Of a stretch of DNA of 64,000 bases, positions 36,194-44,431 are shown one piece after another. The stretch is taken from positions 1 through 64,000 of the forward strand of contig SPJS01000196.1 of assembly GCA_006844705.1 (NCBI GenBank), in the 5' to 3' direction. The DNA is from Methylococcaceae bacterium (GTDB lineage: Bacteria; Pseudomonadota; Gammaproteobacteria; Methylococcales; Methylomonadaceae). Under the pieces are notes generated by a model, which saw only the letters and a program-made list of their open reading frames with translations, was not told where the DNA came from and did not search any database. Position 1 is the first letter of the stretch, and every line of letters starts with the position of its first letter. Position numbers and translations under genes: made by a program.

Positions 36194-37558
36194 TTATGGG
36201 TTGGATGCAGAACGAGGGGCAGAATGACGCTTCGTCCGGCGCTTGCCTCGACGGGCATTGCCAGATGAAGTCATTTGCTTTTGTTCAGCTTCAGATGCAT
36301 TCTGAAAAGATGTCCACCATTCAGCCAATGAGGGGTCTGCGCCACCGGCATCGGCTCGTAATAACAAAAAATCATAAGCCGCTCTGAATCGCGGATGCGC
36401 TAGCAGACGATAAGGCCGAGCCCCTTTTCTAGATTCAAAGCGCGATTGTAATAACCAGACTTCTCGCAACGATTGGGTAATACGTTTCGGAATCGAGGTA
36501 ACTTTGACTTGTCGGCTTAAAACTGTATTGGCTGCGTTCTGGTAGGCGACGGAGTCATTTTGTCCCTCTTCTTTCAAGCGTACGACTTCTTGGGTGAAGG
36601 GTTCCCATAACAACGCGGCGAACAAAAAGTACGGTGTGACGGATTTATCTTCAGCCAGTCGATTATCAGAATTTTGTAAGGCTCGAATGAGGAACATGCG
36701 AGGAAATTCATGTTCTTCATCAGCCAGAGCTTGATCTGTATCGGGAAACAGCATGGCAAATAAATCATAATGCCTCAGCATTTCAAATGTCTGTACACCA
36801 TAACCAGAGAGAAACAGCTTGAGCGTTTCATCAAACAGGCGCGCAGGGGGGATACTGGCCAGTAGAGAGGCATTAACCCCAATCGGTTTTGCAGTGTCTT
36901 CGTGCAGTGTAAATCCCAATTTGACTGCAAACCTGACGGCACGCAACATGCGCACTGGATCTTCCCGATAGCGAGTCAATGGATCACCTATCAGGCGAAT
37001 AAGGCCTGCCTGGTGATCCTGCATGCCGCCAGCGTAGTCGACGACAGAATAATCCTTTATGTTGTAATACAGTGCATTGACAGTAAAATCACGGCGCCAG
37101 ACATCTTCTTCCAGAGTGCCAAAAACATTATCCCTGAGCAGACGTCCTTCGGTATCTGTTTGCTGGTCATCACTTTCTTTTTCTTCCGATCCCCGGAACG
37201 TGGCAACCTCAATAATTTCCCGGCCAAAATGGACATGGGCAAGCCGGAAGCGCCTGCCAATTAAGCGGCAGTTGCGGAATGTGGCTTTGACTTCTTCCGG
37301 ACTGGCATTGGTTGCAACATCAAAATCTTTTGGTTCCCTGCCCAGCAGCAAGTCTCTGACGCAGCCGCCCACCAGGTAGGCATCAAACCCCGCCTTGTTT
37401 AATCGATATAAAACCTTGAGTGCATTTTCGCTGATTTGAGACCGTGAAATGCAATGTTCTGCGCGCGGGTAGAGGGTGGGTTCTGAGTGCTTGTCTGGTA
37501 TTTGGTTTGAGAAATTGAAGATTTTCTTTACAAAATTAATAATAATTATTCCCCGCAT
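36194..37558 (-). CDS. pcnB: Poly(A) polymerase I
   Basis: PcnB adds 3' poly(A) tails that promote RNA decay. The 454-residue protein has the nucleotidyltransferase signature GFDAYLVGGCVRDLLLGREP, then KDFDVATNASPEEV (catalytic DxD), RRFRLAHVHFG and RRDFTVNALYYNI. The C-terminal RNA-binding tail is basic (GNARRGKRRTKRHSAPRSA), as in E. coli PcnB. A family A MITE copy lies 38 bases upstream of the start and may affect its promoter. Confidence 0.94.
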   Translation of the reverse strand: MRGIIIINFVKKIFNFSNQIPDKHSEPTLYPRAEHCISRSQISENALKVLYRLNKAGFDAYLVGGCVRDLLLGREPKDFDVATNASPEEVKATFRNCRLIGRRFRLAHVHFGREIIEVATFRGSEEKESDDQQTDTEGRLLRDNVFGTLEEDVWRRDFTVNALYYNIKDYSVVDYAGGMQDHQAGLIRLIGDPLTRYREDPVRMLRAVRFAVKLGFTLHEDTAKPIGVNASLLASIPPARLFDETLKLFLSGYGVQTFEMLRHYDLFAMLFPDTDQALADEEHEFPRMFLIRALQNSDNRLAEDKSVTPYFLFAALLWEPFTQEVVRLKEEGQNDSVAYQNAANTVLSRQVKVTSIPKRITQSLREVWLLQSRFESRKGARPYRLLAHPRFRAAYDFLLLRADAGGADPSLAEWWTSFQNASEAEQKQMTSSGNARRGKRRTKRHSAPRSASNP

Positions 37559-37595
37559 CCGTGGTGAGAGCGTGTAAATTGGTGTTGTTTTTTAT

Positions 37596-37754
37596 CCAGG
37601 GGGCTGCCGGATTATGGATCATTCTACTGCGACGGTGGGAATACGGCACCTTTTTCCAAGTTTTTTGGTTGTATAGCACAACGAGGTGCTCCAAAAAATG
37701 CGCTCGATTCTCCACTTGTCTCGCGACGATCACCCTAACCCAACAGATACCTGG
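37596..37754. mobile_element. MITE-like palindromic element, family A, copy 2
   Basis: The left end CCAGGGGGCTGCCGGATTAT and the reverse complement of the right end (CCAGGTATCTGTTGGGTTAG) match each other, and both match the ends of the copy at 25828. Shared interior blocks include ATTCTACTGC, CGCTCGAT and TCGCGACG. The element is about 159 bp, has no coding capacity and is an imperfect palindrome along its length. It lies directly upstream of pcnB. Confidence 0.75.
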
Positions 37755-38100
37755 ACGAAATTTATGCATGAAGTTGTGATAATCAAATAATGCCTTTGGT
37801 AGAGACGTATTTCATTATTAAATCTGGTTATAATAACATTAAGCAGACACATTACCCAAGATGTGTAGTTGTCTCACAACGAAGGTAAAGCATTTAGACA
37901 GGGTGGGTAGTGTACCAGGCAGCGTTCAATATCCTGATATATACATTTCCATATTGTGTATAGTAGAATTCAACAAAGCCAGTCAGGAAGCATAAGTGAG
38001 GGTGTTTCCTGATCGACCAGAATTATGCGTCGGTTTGAATACAAACGGATGTCGTAAATTATAACGATTGTTCTATTAATTTACCTTGAGGGGATCAGCT
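37755..38100. other. Intergenic region without recognised genes
   Basis: About 345 bases between the MITE copy and the small membrane-protein gene show no ORF with protein character and no clear hairpin. It presumably holds the promoter for the rightward pair at 38101-38725. GAGGGG at 38088-38093 is the ribosome site of the next gene. Confidence 0.4.
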
Positions 38101-38280
38101 ATGTTTAAAAAAATCATCGACGGCTTTATTGACCATCCTTTTTTAACCAGTATTTTTGTCGTAGACTTTTTTATTCTTTTACTCCACACCCCGCCATTTT
38201 TCTTTGCTTTGATAATGCTTGCAGGACTGGTTGGCATGAGTATGTATCTGGGACAAAAACTGGCTTTATTTAATTTGTAA
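38101..38280 (+). CDS. Small membrane protein (59 residues)
   Basis: The ATG at 38101 lies behind GAGGGG. The product begins MFKKIIDGFIDHPFLTSIFV and is largely hydrophobic, with two transmembrane segments split by LLHTPP and a tail GMSMYLGQKLALFNL. I recognise no family. Its stop is one base from the TTG start of the RDD protein, so the two are probably coupled and may act together in the inner membrane. Confidence 0.65.
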   Translation: MFKKIIDGFIDHPFLTSIFVVDFFILLLHTPPFFFALIMLAGLVGMSMYLGQKLALFNL

Positions 38281-38281
38281 G

Positions 38282-38725
38282 TTGCCACAGTCATCAAAGG
38301 CGTTGCCTGAAAGCAAGAAGGCAACGCCGGGCCTGTTCAGGCGGCTTGCTGCAGCTTTTTATGATGCAGTCCTGCTCATTGCTGTCTGGTTTTTCGCGAC
38401 CGCTCTGCTGCTTCCGTTTAATCAGGGGGAAGCGTTTACATCGGATCAATATTTCTATCCCGCTTATATTCTGCTGGTCAGTATGCTGTTTTATGTCTGG
38501 TTCTGGACCCATGGTGGTCAGACATTGGGGTTGAAAAGCTGGAAAATGGTGGTTGTCACCAGGGATGGAAAAGCGCTAGGGTGGCGGCAGGCAATAGTAC
38601 GGTTTATGTGTTCTCTATTGTCCTGGTTTTTTTTCGGGCTGGGGATTTTATGGAGTGTATTCGATAAGCATCACTGCTGCTGGCATGATTATCTGTCTGG
38701 GACGGAAGTCGTGATGCTTGAATGA
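38282..38725 (+). CDS. RDD family membrane protein
   Basis: The 147-residue protein begins at TTG directly after the stop of the upstream gene. No ATG precedes the conserved domain. The RDD signature is at FRRLAAAFYDAVLLIAVWF (R and D conserved), with helices at about 25-45 and 55-75. The middle motif GGQTLGLKSWKMVVVTRDGK and the last helix with RFMCSLLSWFFFGLGILW then DYLSGTEVV complete the domain. RDD proteins are inner-membrane proteins, some proposed as transporters or stress factors. In gammaproteobacteria one often sits beside lptFG, as here. Confidence 0.85.
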   Translation: MPQSSKALPESKKATPGLFRRLAAAFYDAVLLIAVWFFATALLLPFNQGEAFTSDQYFYPAYILLVSMLFYVWFWTHGGQTLGLKSWKMVVVTRDGKALGWRQAIVRFMCSLLSWFFFGLGILWSVFDKHHCCWHDYLSGTEVVMLE

Positions 38726-38758
38726 TGGTTTAATGATATAAATCAAAAAACCATCATT
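38721..38758. terminator. Hairpin between convergent genes
   Basis: AATGATGGTTT at 38721-38731 pairs with AAACCATCATT at 38748-38758 across a 16-base loop. It includes the RDD stop codon and faces the leftward gene ending at 38769. A run of A follows on the plus strand, so a bidirectional terminator is plausible, but a T-run after the stem is lacking. Confidence 0.5.
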
Positions 38759-38768
38759 AAAAAAATTA

Positions 38769-39128
38769 TCAGCGTACGACCTGTTTGCACTTGACTGTCA
38801 CATTAATCATCTGACAGCTGTATTTACCTTTGTAATCACCGCCGCATTCCTCACAAACGACTTCGCCCGGATCTACGATGGAGTCACTGGTCCAGCCATA
38901 GCCTTCTCCCTGACACATTATTTTAGTGTATTTATCAAAGCGGCTGTACCCCTTAAACCCTTCAGGTTTCGGCATGACTTTTTTCATCGCCTTTTCTTTA
39001 TCAAGACAACCAGGACCGGCTTTTAGATTGCCTGTTACATCTTTGTAAACCCAATCGTCAACATTAGCTGAAAAACCTAATGCAGGTGTCAGTAAGAGTG
39101 CAGTCAACATGATGGTTTTTAGTTTCAT
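38769..39128 (-). CDS. Cys-rich exported protein, unknown
   Basis: The ATG at 39128 (119 residues) follows GGAAGGTGA. A GTG three codons upstream is possible. The signal peptide is MKLKTIMLTALLLTPALGFS then A. The mature part is basic and contains six Cys: PGCLDKEK, KIMCQGEGYGW, VVCEECGGDYKGKYSC and VTVKC. CEECGG resembles a metal or disulfide knuckle. No family was recognised. It is probably periplasmic and disulfide-bonded. Confidence 0.65.
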   Translation of the reverse strand: MKLKTIMLTALLLTPALGFSANVDDWVYKDVTGNLKAGPGCLDKEKAMKKVMPKPEGFKGYSRFDKYTKIMCQGEGYGWTSDSIVDPGEVVCEECGGDYKGKYSCQMINVTVKCKQVVR

Positions 39129-39334
39129 AAAGTTCACCTTCCATTCACTTTAAATTATTATTCTGTAGCAAAGTTTTGTTTGCTTTCCAATTTACATACA
39201 TGCAATAGGGAAAATAACATAATCCAGTGGTTTTGCACAATTCATTGTGAGCTTTCTATATGCCCTGTCATGGTTTCAAGAGGGGCATATTGTTATAATT
39301 AACTCTTAACCAACACGCTCTTAAAGGAGTCAAC

Positions 39335-39724
39335 ATGAAAAAAACAACAATATTGGCGCTAGGCATGGCTTTATCTGCATTTGGTGCTCAGGCCGAGGAT
39401 GTAAGCTTGGAAGATAATTCAAAAATTGTCGGCAAATGGCATGTCTATGCAACGGCACCTGCATTACATAAGGAAAAAAGAGCGCAGGATTCAGAATGGA
39501 ATTTCAAAAAAAATGGTGTTTTGACCATTAGAGGAAAAGATGTGGTGAGTGGTCGTACCGGTATGATGAATATTGAACTGAAATATACAATTGAAGATGG
39601 TGTAATTAAAAGACAAAAGGCACCAGGCAGAGAAAAATATGAAAGCTGTGCGGTTACTGAACTGGATAGCTCGAAAATGGTATTGAAATGCCAGTTCCTG
39701 TACTACTTTCTGGACAAGAAGTAA
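39335..39724 (+). CDS. Exported protein, lipocalin-like, unknown
   Basis: AAGGAG lies seven bases ahead of the ATG. The signal peptide is MKKTTILALGMALSAFGAQA, followed by EDVSLEDNSKIVGKWHVYAT. The GKWHV opening and later strand pattern (WNFKKNGVLTIRG, MNIELKYTIEDGVIKRQK, SCAVTELDSSKMVLKCQFLY) suggest a small lipocalin-like barrel with one Cys pair. The function is unknown. It is followed by a perfect hairpin shared with the convergent lptG. Confidence 0.65.
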   Translation: MKKTTILALGMALSAFGAQAEDVSLEDNSKIVGKWHVYATAPALHKEKRAQDSEWNFKKNGVLTIRGKDVVSGRTGMMNIELKYTIEDGVIKRQKAPGREKYESCAVTELDSSKMVLKCQFLYYFLDKK

Positions 39725-39746
39725 GTCTAAGTAAGCTGTTGAGTCT

Positions 39747-39770
39747 GGACGTTGAGAGAACTCAACGTCC
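39747..39770. terminator. Perfect 10-bp hairpin between convergent genes
   Basis: GGACGTTGAG at 39747-39756 pairs exactly with CTCAACGTCC at 39761-39770 across a 4-base AGAA loop. It sits between the stop of the rightward exported protein and the stop of lptG. The downstream plus-strand sequence is TACCTTAATTTTC, a weak T-rich tail, which suggests a bidirectional terminator. Confidence 0.7.
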
Positions 39771-40837
39771 TACCTTAATTTTCTGATGATCATGATGGCG
39801 ATGCTGAATACCAGCAAACTGGGCAGTACGGCCATCAGCATAGGGTTTAACCCGTAAACAAGCCCCATATATCCGGCAATTCTGTCGAAACTGTTGAAAG
39901 CCAGCCCAACCAAAGCACCGATGACGAGTCGACTGCTGTTGCCTACCCGTTCTCTGATCCCAATCACAAACGGCGCGGTGATCATCAGCATGACAAAGGT
40001 GACGAAGGGGTTAATGATCCGCCCCCAGAACGCCAGTGCGAAAGTTTGTGTTTTCTGATTATTGTCGCGTAAAAAATTGATGTACATCAGTAGATCATAA
40101 AGCGATAAATTGTCGGATTTTACAACCGCGATATTCATCAGGTCCGGGTCAATGGACGTATTCCAAACCTGACTCCCACTCCTGTCTGCAGTTATGCGTT
40201 CTCTGGCAATGTGAGATTGGAAAATGTCAGTAACCTGCCATTGTGATTTATTTTCAAAGCGGGCAGAGCCGAAATGCTTGATATTATCGACGCGGTTTTG
40301 ATCGTTAACCGAGTAGACATAGATGTCGCCCAGTACGCCATCATCGTAGATTTTTCTGACATTAATGAATTGGTTGTCTTCACGGAACCACATGCCATAT
40401 TGCGAGCTCATCACCACATTGTTGTTTTGAGTGGTGGTTTTTAACACTTGAGCTGCCCGTTCGGCGGAAGGAGCAAGAAACTCTCCAACGGCAATCGAGA
40501 AGCCGACCAGTATCAGTCCGGCAAGAATAATGGTTCTGATCAGCCAAAACAGGGAGAGGCCGGCAGAACGCATGGCCACAATTTCACGGTCGTTGGCCAT
40601 GTTGCCGACGATGAACAGGCTGCCCAGTAAGGCGGCATACGGGATAAGCTCGTAAATCAGTCTTGGGGTGGTGAGAAATAAATACCAGAAAATCTCGTGA
40701 AGTCCATAATCCCCCTTACCCAGGTCTTTCAGTTCATCATTAAGCGTGCCCAGATTAAACAAGGTGATCAGAATCAACAAGGCAATCAGCGAGCCTTTAA
40801 CAATCTCCCTGATCATATATAGAGTAAGGATATTCAT
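39770..40837 (-). CDS. lptG: LPS export ABC permease LptG
   Basis: The 355-residue protein has the YjgP/YjgQ permease layout: three N-terminal helices, a periplasmic beta-jellyroll region (about 120-260) and three C-terminal helices. Segments such as LTLYMIREIVKGSLIALLI, ELIPYAALLGSLFIVGNMA and DREIVAMRSAGLS, with GRIINPFVTFVMLMITAPFV near 275, are family-typical. With LptF and LptB it extracts LPS from the inner membrane. It overlaps lptF by four bases. Confidence 0.93.
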   Translation of the reverse strand: MNILTLYMIREIVKGSLIALLILITLFNLGTLNDELKDLGKGDYGLHEIFWYLFLTTPRLIYELIPYAALLGSLFIVGNMANDREIVAMRSAGLSLFWLIRTIILAGLILVGFSIAVGEFLAPSAERAAQVLKTTTQNNNVVMSSQYGMWFREDNQFINVRKIYDDGVLGDIYVYSVNDQNRVDNIKHFGSARFENKSQWQVTDIFQSHIARERITADRSGSQVWNTSIDPDLMNIAVVKSDNLSLYDLLMYINFLRDNNQKTQTFALAFWGRIINPFVTFVMLMITAPFVIGIRERVGNSSRLVIGALVGLAFNSFDRIAGYMGLVYGLNPMLMAVLPSLLVFSIAIMIIRKLR

Positions 40838-41976
40838 AGCGAACTATTCCCTGAAAATTGCATTTTGATCCAGTGCCAGCCATACAGACGAATGAGTTTG
40901 AAAATACCTGTACCAAGCAAGATTAAGTAGATCCAGACAAACCCCATCCATTCGGGCAGCAGAGTATCTCTTACCAGCCCTTCGTTGATCTTTAAAAGGT
41001 TGCCATAGGCAAAGTAAACGATAAACGCGATTAACAGATTGCCATACACACCGCTGCGGGGGGAGAGCTTGGCCAGAGGGACAGCCAGAAAGCAAAGACA
41101 AAGCATACCCAACGGGGTGGCCAGACGACGTTGCAGTTCCAGCAGGCGATCAAGTTGGTCACTTAACCACAATTGCTCGCTGGGCATGGATTCCAGATTC
41201 AGGCTGACTTTGCGCATTTTCTTTTCCAGTCGAACGCCATATTCGGCAAAGGATTCGATAACAAAATCCAGATTTCCCGCATTCCCTTGAGAGCGTTGGC
41301 CATTTTCCAGAATCAGGTAAATGCCCGTGTCACGTTGTTCCACGCGTCCGGAATCGGCAGTGACAATACCCACGACATCGTTTTTTCGATTTTGCACAAA
41401 TACATTTTCCAGTTTGCCTGCCGAATTTATGCTTTCAACGTATAACACCAGATCACCCTGGTTGTATTCATTAAAACGACCGGCTGAAATACCGCTGAGG
41501 TTGATGGAGTTCTGGTCATCGTTGGTTACAATTTGCATTTCTGCTTCGGCCCACGGTGTGGCATACAGGGCAAACCAGCCGCCGAGCAGGGAGAGCGGTA
41601 AAATGCATAAAAAAACAGCTTTATAGATCAGTGCAGAGCCGCCGCCCGCAGAGGCGATAGCAGCCATTTCCTGGTCTCTGTACATGCGGCCGAGCACCAT
41701 CAAAACGGCAATAAAGACTGTCGCGGGTAGCAGGGTGGAGATGACGACGACCGTTTTCAGGCCCAGAATCATAAACACGGTTTCCTGGCTGAGCTGACCG
41801 TCAATAGCCTGGGCCAGTACACGAATGAATTTCCGGCTGACGATAATCAGCACCATGACGGATAATACGGAAAAGACAGTTTTGATCAGATCAACAGCAA
41901 TCATCCTGTCCAGAATAGAGAACCCGCTTGGATATCGCGGGCTGGTCGTAACTTCGGCTGAATCCATGTTCAACAA
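40834..41976 (-). CDS. lptF: LPS export ABC permease LptF
   Basis: The 380-residue permease pairs with LptG in the LptB2FG transporter. It shows TLLPATVFIAVLMVLGRMYR, DQEMAAIASAGGG, a periplasmic jellyroll, and RRLATPLGMLCLCFLAVPLA with KLSPRSGVYGN at the last helices. The frame opens at TTG (41976), well spaced from GGGG. An ATG three codons later (41967) is the alternative. lptFG is divergent from pepA, the standard gammaproteobacterial order. Confidence 0.93.
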   Translation of the reverse strand: MLNMDSAEVTTSPRYPSGFSILDRMIAVDLIKTVFSVLSVMVLIIVSRKFIRVLAQAIDGQLSQETVFMILGLKTVVVISTLLPATVFIAVLMVLGRMYRDQEMAAIASAGGGSALIYKAVFLCILPLSLLGGWFALYATPWAEAEMQIVTNDDQNSINLSGISAGRFNEYNQGDLVLYVESINSAGKLENVFVQNRKNDVVGIVTADSGRVEQRDTGIYLILENGQRSQGNAGNLDFVIESFAEYGVRLEKKMRKVSLNLESMPSEQLWLSDQLDRLLELQRRLATPLGMLCLCFLAVPLAKLSPRSGVYGNLLIAFIVYFAYGNLLKINEGLVRDTLLPEWMGFVWIYLILLGTGIFKLIRLYGWHWIKMQFSGNSSL

Positions 41977-42175
41977 ACATCCCCTGCAAACTTATGTATA
42001 ATGAGGACAGAATTGAATTTTTGTCCAGTGAACGCGCTTATTTTCCTGGTCATCATCTGACAGGGATGGTTACTGCAAACACTAAGGGTTTGCCAAAAAA
42101 CCAGCCGCCATGCAGCATGTCCAGTATTGATTTCGCAATGTTCTCTGCTTTAACCCTAAATCCGGCCCAATCAAT

Positions 42176-43654
42176 ATGGACTATTCTATAGAAACCCTAC
42201 CGTTAAACAAACCACAAAACGACTGTTTAATCATCGGCATGTTTGAAGAGCTTGAGCCAGCCTCTGCAGCACATACCCCTGATCATCTGATGCAAATTCT
42301 AAAAGATGATATTGATAACAAACGTTTTTCAGGCAAATCAGGCGAGACCTTGACATTAAGTCTCCCGCAAAACGGAACGCTGGAAAATTACGTGATTGCA
42401 GGATTGGGTAAACAAGAAAAAGCTGATGGGCAAAGTTTTCGCAAAACCTTGTCGACAGCGATCAAGGTCGTCAAAGAAAACAAATTCTCATCAGCCACCA
42501 GTTTGTTGGCATTGGCGGAACACTCAGGCAATGATTGTGAATGGCGGGTAAGACAAACCGTTGAAGTATTCAGTGATCAAATCTATAAATACAGTCTGCA
42601 GCCCCCGGAAGAGCCGGAACCTTTGCAGCACATCAGTATTGCTGTCACCGTGGATCAGCAAGATGTTGCACAAAAAGGCCTGCAAATGGGTATGGCGATA
42701 GCAAATGGCATGCAGCGCACCAAGCGGTTAGGGGATTTGCCGGGTAACATCTGTACTCCAACGTATCTTGCCGAGCAGGCCATTGAGATTGCAGAGACTC
42801 ATGAGCAACTGTCGATCAATATTCTGGAAGAATCTGATATGGAAGCACTGGGCATGGGGTCTTTTTTAGCCGTGTCGCGCGGTAGCCGCCAGCCTGCCAA
42901 ATTAATCAATTTAAGTTATCAGGGTGGCGACAGTGATCAAAAACCAATCGTGTTGGTGGGTAAGGGCTTAACTTTTGATGCAGGCGGTATTTCCTTAAAA
43001 CCGGGCGCCGGCATGGATGAAATGAAATACGATATGTGCGGCGGGGCAACAGTATTGGGCGTGATGCAGGCCGTCACCGAACTGCAATTGCCGCTGAATG
43101 TCATTGGCCTGGTGGCGTCATCTGAAAATCTGCCGGATGGCGATGCCAATAAACCGGGTGATGTGTTGACCAGTATGTCCGGGTTGACTATCGAAGTATT
43201 GAATACCGATGCTGAAGGGCGTTTAATCTTGTGCGACACGCTGACGTATGCCAAACAATTTGATCCCGATGTGGTGATTGATATGGCGACATTGACCGGC
43301 GCGTGTCTGGTTGCGCTTGGCCGGGTGCCCAGTGGCTTGTTGGGAAATGACGACAAACTGTGCGATGACTTGCTGGATGCAGCTGAAACCAGTTGCGACA
43401 AGTTATGGCGCCTGCCTTTATGGGAGGAGTATCAGGAACAGTTGAAATCCAATTTTGCCGATATGGCGAATATCGGTGGAAGAGATGCCGGAACCATTAC
43501 GGCGGCCTGTTTTCTGTCACGTTTTGCAGAAGATTTTGACTGGGCCCATCTTGATATTGCCGGTACCGCATGGCGCACAGGCCAGAATAAAGGCGCAACC
43601 GGCCGTCCAGTGCCGTTAATTATGCAATACCTTTTAAACAGGGCGAATGCCTGA
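42176..43654 (+). CDS. pepA: Leucyl aminopeptidase
   Basis: This 492-residue M17 metallopeptidase removes N-terminal residues from peptides. The C-terminal domain has LVGKGLTFDAGGISLKPGAG, MDEMKYDMCGGATVLG and VLNTDAEGRLILCDTL (NTDAEGR signature), then DMATLTGACLVALG. The metal-binding Lys, Asp and Glu residues are in place. The last bases overlap the holC start, as in E. coli. Confidence 0.96.
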   Translation: MDYSIETLPLNKPQNDCLIIGMFEELEPASAAHTPDHLMQILKDDIDNKRFSGKSGETLTLSLPQNGTLENYVIAGLGKQEKADGQSFRKTLSTAIKVVKENKFSSATSLLALAEHSGNDCEWRVRQTVEVFSDQIYKYSLQPPEEPEPLQHISIAVTVDQQDVAQKGLQMGMAIANGMQRTKRLGDLPGNICTPTYLAEQAIEIAETHEQLSINILEESDMEALGMGSFLAVSRGSRQPAKLINLSYQGGDSDQKPIVLVGKGLTFDAGGISLKPGAGMDEMKYDMCGGATVLGVMQAVTELQLPLNVIGLVASSENLPDGDANKPGDVLTSMSGLTIEVLNTDAEGRLILCDTLTYAKQFDPDVVIDMATLTGACLVALGRVPSGLLGNDDKLCDDLLDAAETSCDKLWRLPLWEEYQEQLKSNFADMANIGGRDAGTITAACFLSRFAEDFDWAHLDIAGTAWRTGQNKGATGRPVPLIMQYLLNRANA

Positions 43655-44075
43655 GGTTACGTTTTATATTCTGAGGAGTGAATCCCAGCAGGCGCGTGAG
43701 CAGTTCGCCTGCAAATTGATCGAAAAAGCCTATCGCAATGGTCAGTACAGCTTTGTACTGACTGATGCCCCCCCGCAAAGCCAACGCATGGATGATGCGT
43801 TATGGGCATTTCGAGCGGGCAGTTTTGTTCCACATGAAATCCTGCAACACAAGGTGCCGGAAATTGAACAGACCTGTTTAATTGGTCATGATGAGATTCC
43901 ACAGCCCTGGCAAAAGCTGATTGTAAACTTATCCAGTCAAGCCCCGGTAAACTTTCAGCAGGCCGAGCGAATTATTGAAGTGCTTGATAATAGTGAACAG
44001 TGCAAACAACAGGGGCGTCTACGTTATAAACAATACCAGCTGGCGTCACTGGACATCACCACACATAAAATATAA
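43647..44075 (+). CDS. holC: DNA polymerase III chi subunit
   Basis: The 142-residue chi subunit links the clamp loader to SSB. It has the usual start (EVTFYILRSESQQAREQFAC), CKLIEKAYRNGQYSFVLTD, MDDALWAFRAGSFVPHEI and VNLSSQAPVNFQQAERIIEV. It overlaps pepA by eight bases. Usually valS follows, but here the nif promoter region follows instead. Confidence 0.93.
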   Translation: MPEVTFYILRSESQQAREQFACKLIEKAYRNGQYSFVLTDAPPQSQRMDDALWAFRAGSFVPHEILQHKVPEIEQTCLIGHDEIPQPWQKLIVNLSSQAPVNFQQAERIIEVLDNSEQCKQQGRLRYKQYQLASLDITTHKI

Positions 44076-44326
44076 CGATCATTCGTACCAACGGCACGGC
44101 CTAACGATCGCTTGCAATTAAATTCAGTCGGTGTTCATAAGGGAAATTAATGGGACTGGCGGATGCCTGATTGCAGAATAGGGCTCCAAATTAATCTTGC
44201 CCGTCTATAGAAATCAGCCGTCTAACTGAAATCCCTTACTACTTTAATGATCCAGTATCGTGGAAATTGAACGTGTTCATTTGAATTGTCTGTATCAAGT
44301 TCAAGACTGTCATCTCCATTCAGAAT

Positions 44327-44342
44327 TGTAGGGTTTACTACA
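44327..44342 (+). promoter_or_regulatory. NifA upstream activator sequence
   Basis: TGT-N10-ACA is matched exactly (TGTAGGGTTTACTACA). The flanking bases extend it to a seven-base palindrome, ATTGTAG...CTACAAT. It lies 44 bases upstream of the -24 element, closer than the usual 80-150, but in the right order and orientation for NifA activation of nifE. Confidence 0.7.
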
Positions 44343-44386
44343 ATCAGAGTTAATAAAAATGCCATTGGTTTCAATAGCTTACTCTG

Positions 44387-44401
44387 TGGCATACAGGTTG
44401 C
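44387..44401 (+). promoter_or_regulatory. Sigma-54 (-24/-12) promoter of nifE
   Basis: TGGCATACAGGTTGC matches the TGGCACG-N4-TTGC consensus, with GG and GC exactly ten bases apart. Two CACG positions differ. Transcription would start near 44413 and give a leader of about 19 bases before the nifE ATG at 44432. Confidence 0.75.
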
Positions 44402-44431
44402 TTGATAACTCGATAAAGAGAGGTGTCAGGC

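Larger units (their letters stand above)
44076..44431. other. Intergenic region carrying the nif promoter
   Basis: This 356-base gap separates housekeeping genes from the nif cluster. The first 250 bases hold nothing that I can assign. The last 105 contain the NifA-type upstream site (44327-44342), the sigma-54 promoter (44387-44401) and the nifE ribosome site. Confidence 0.6.

Noticed and set aside
44154..44175. Alternative sigma-54-like sequence (GG-N10-GC) in the early part of the nif upstream gap
   Set aside because: Only the TTGC half matches. The CACG positions are absent, and a better site with correct spacing lies at 44387-44401 behind a perfect activator site.
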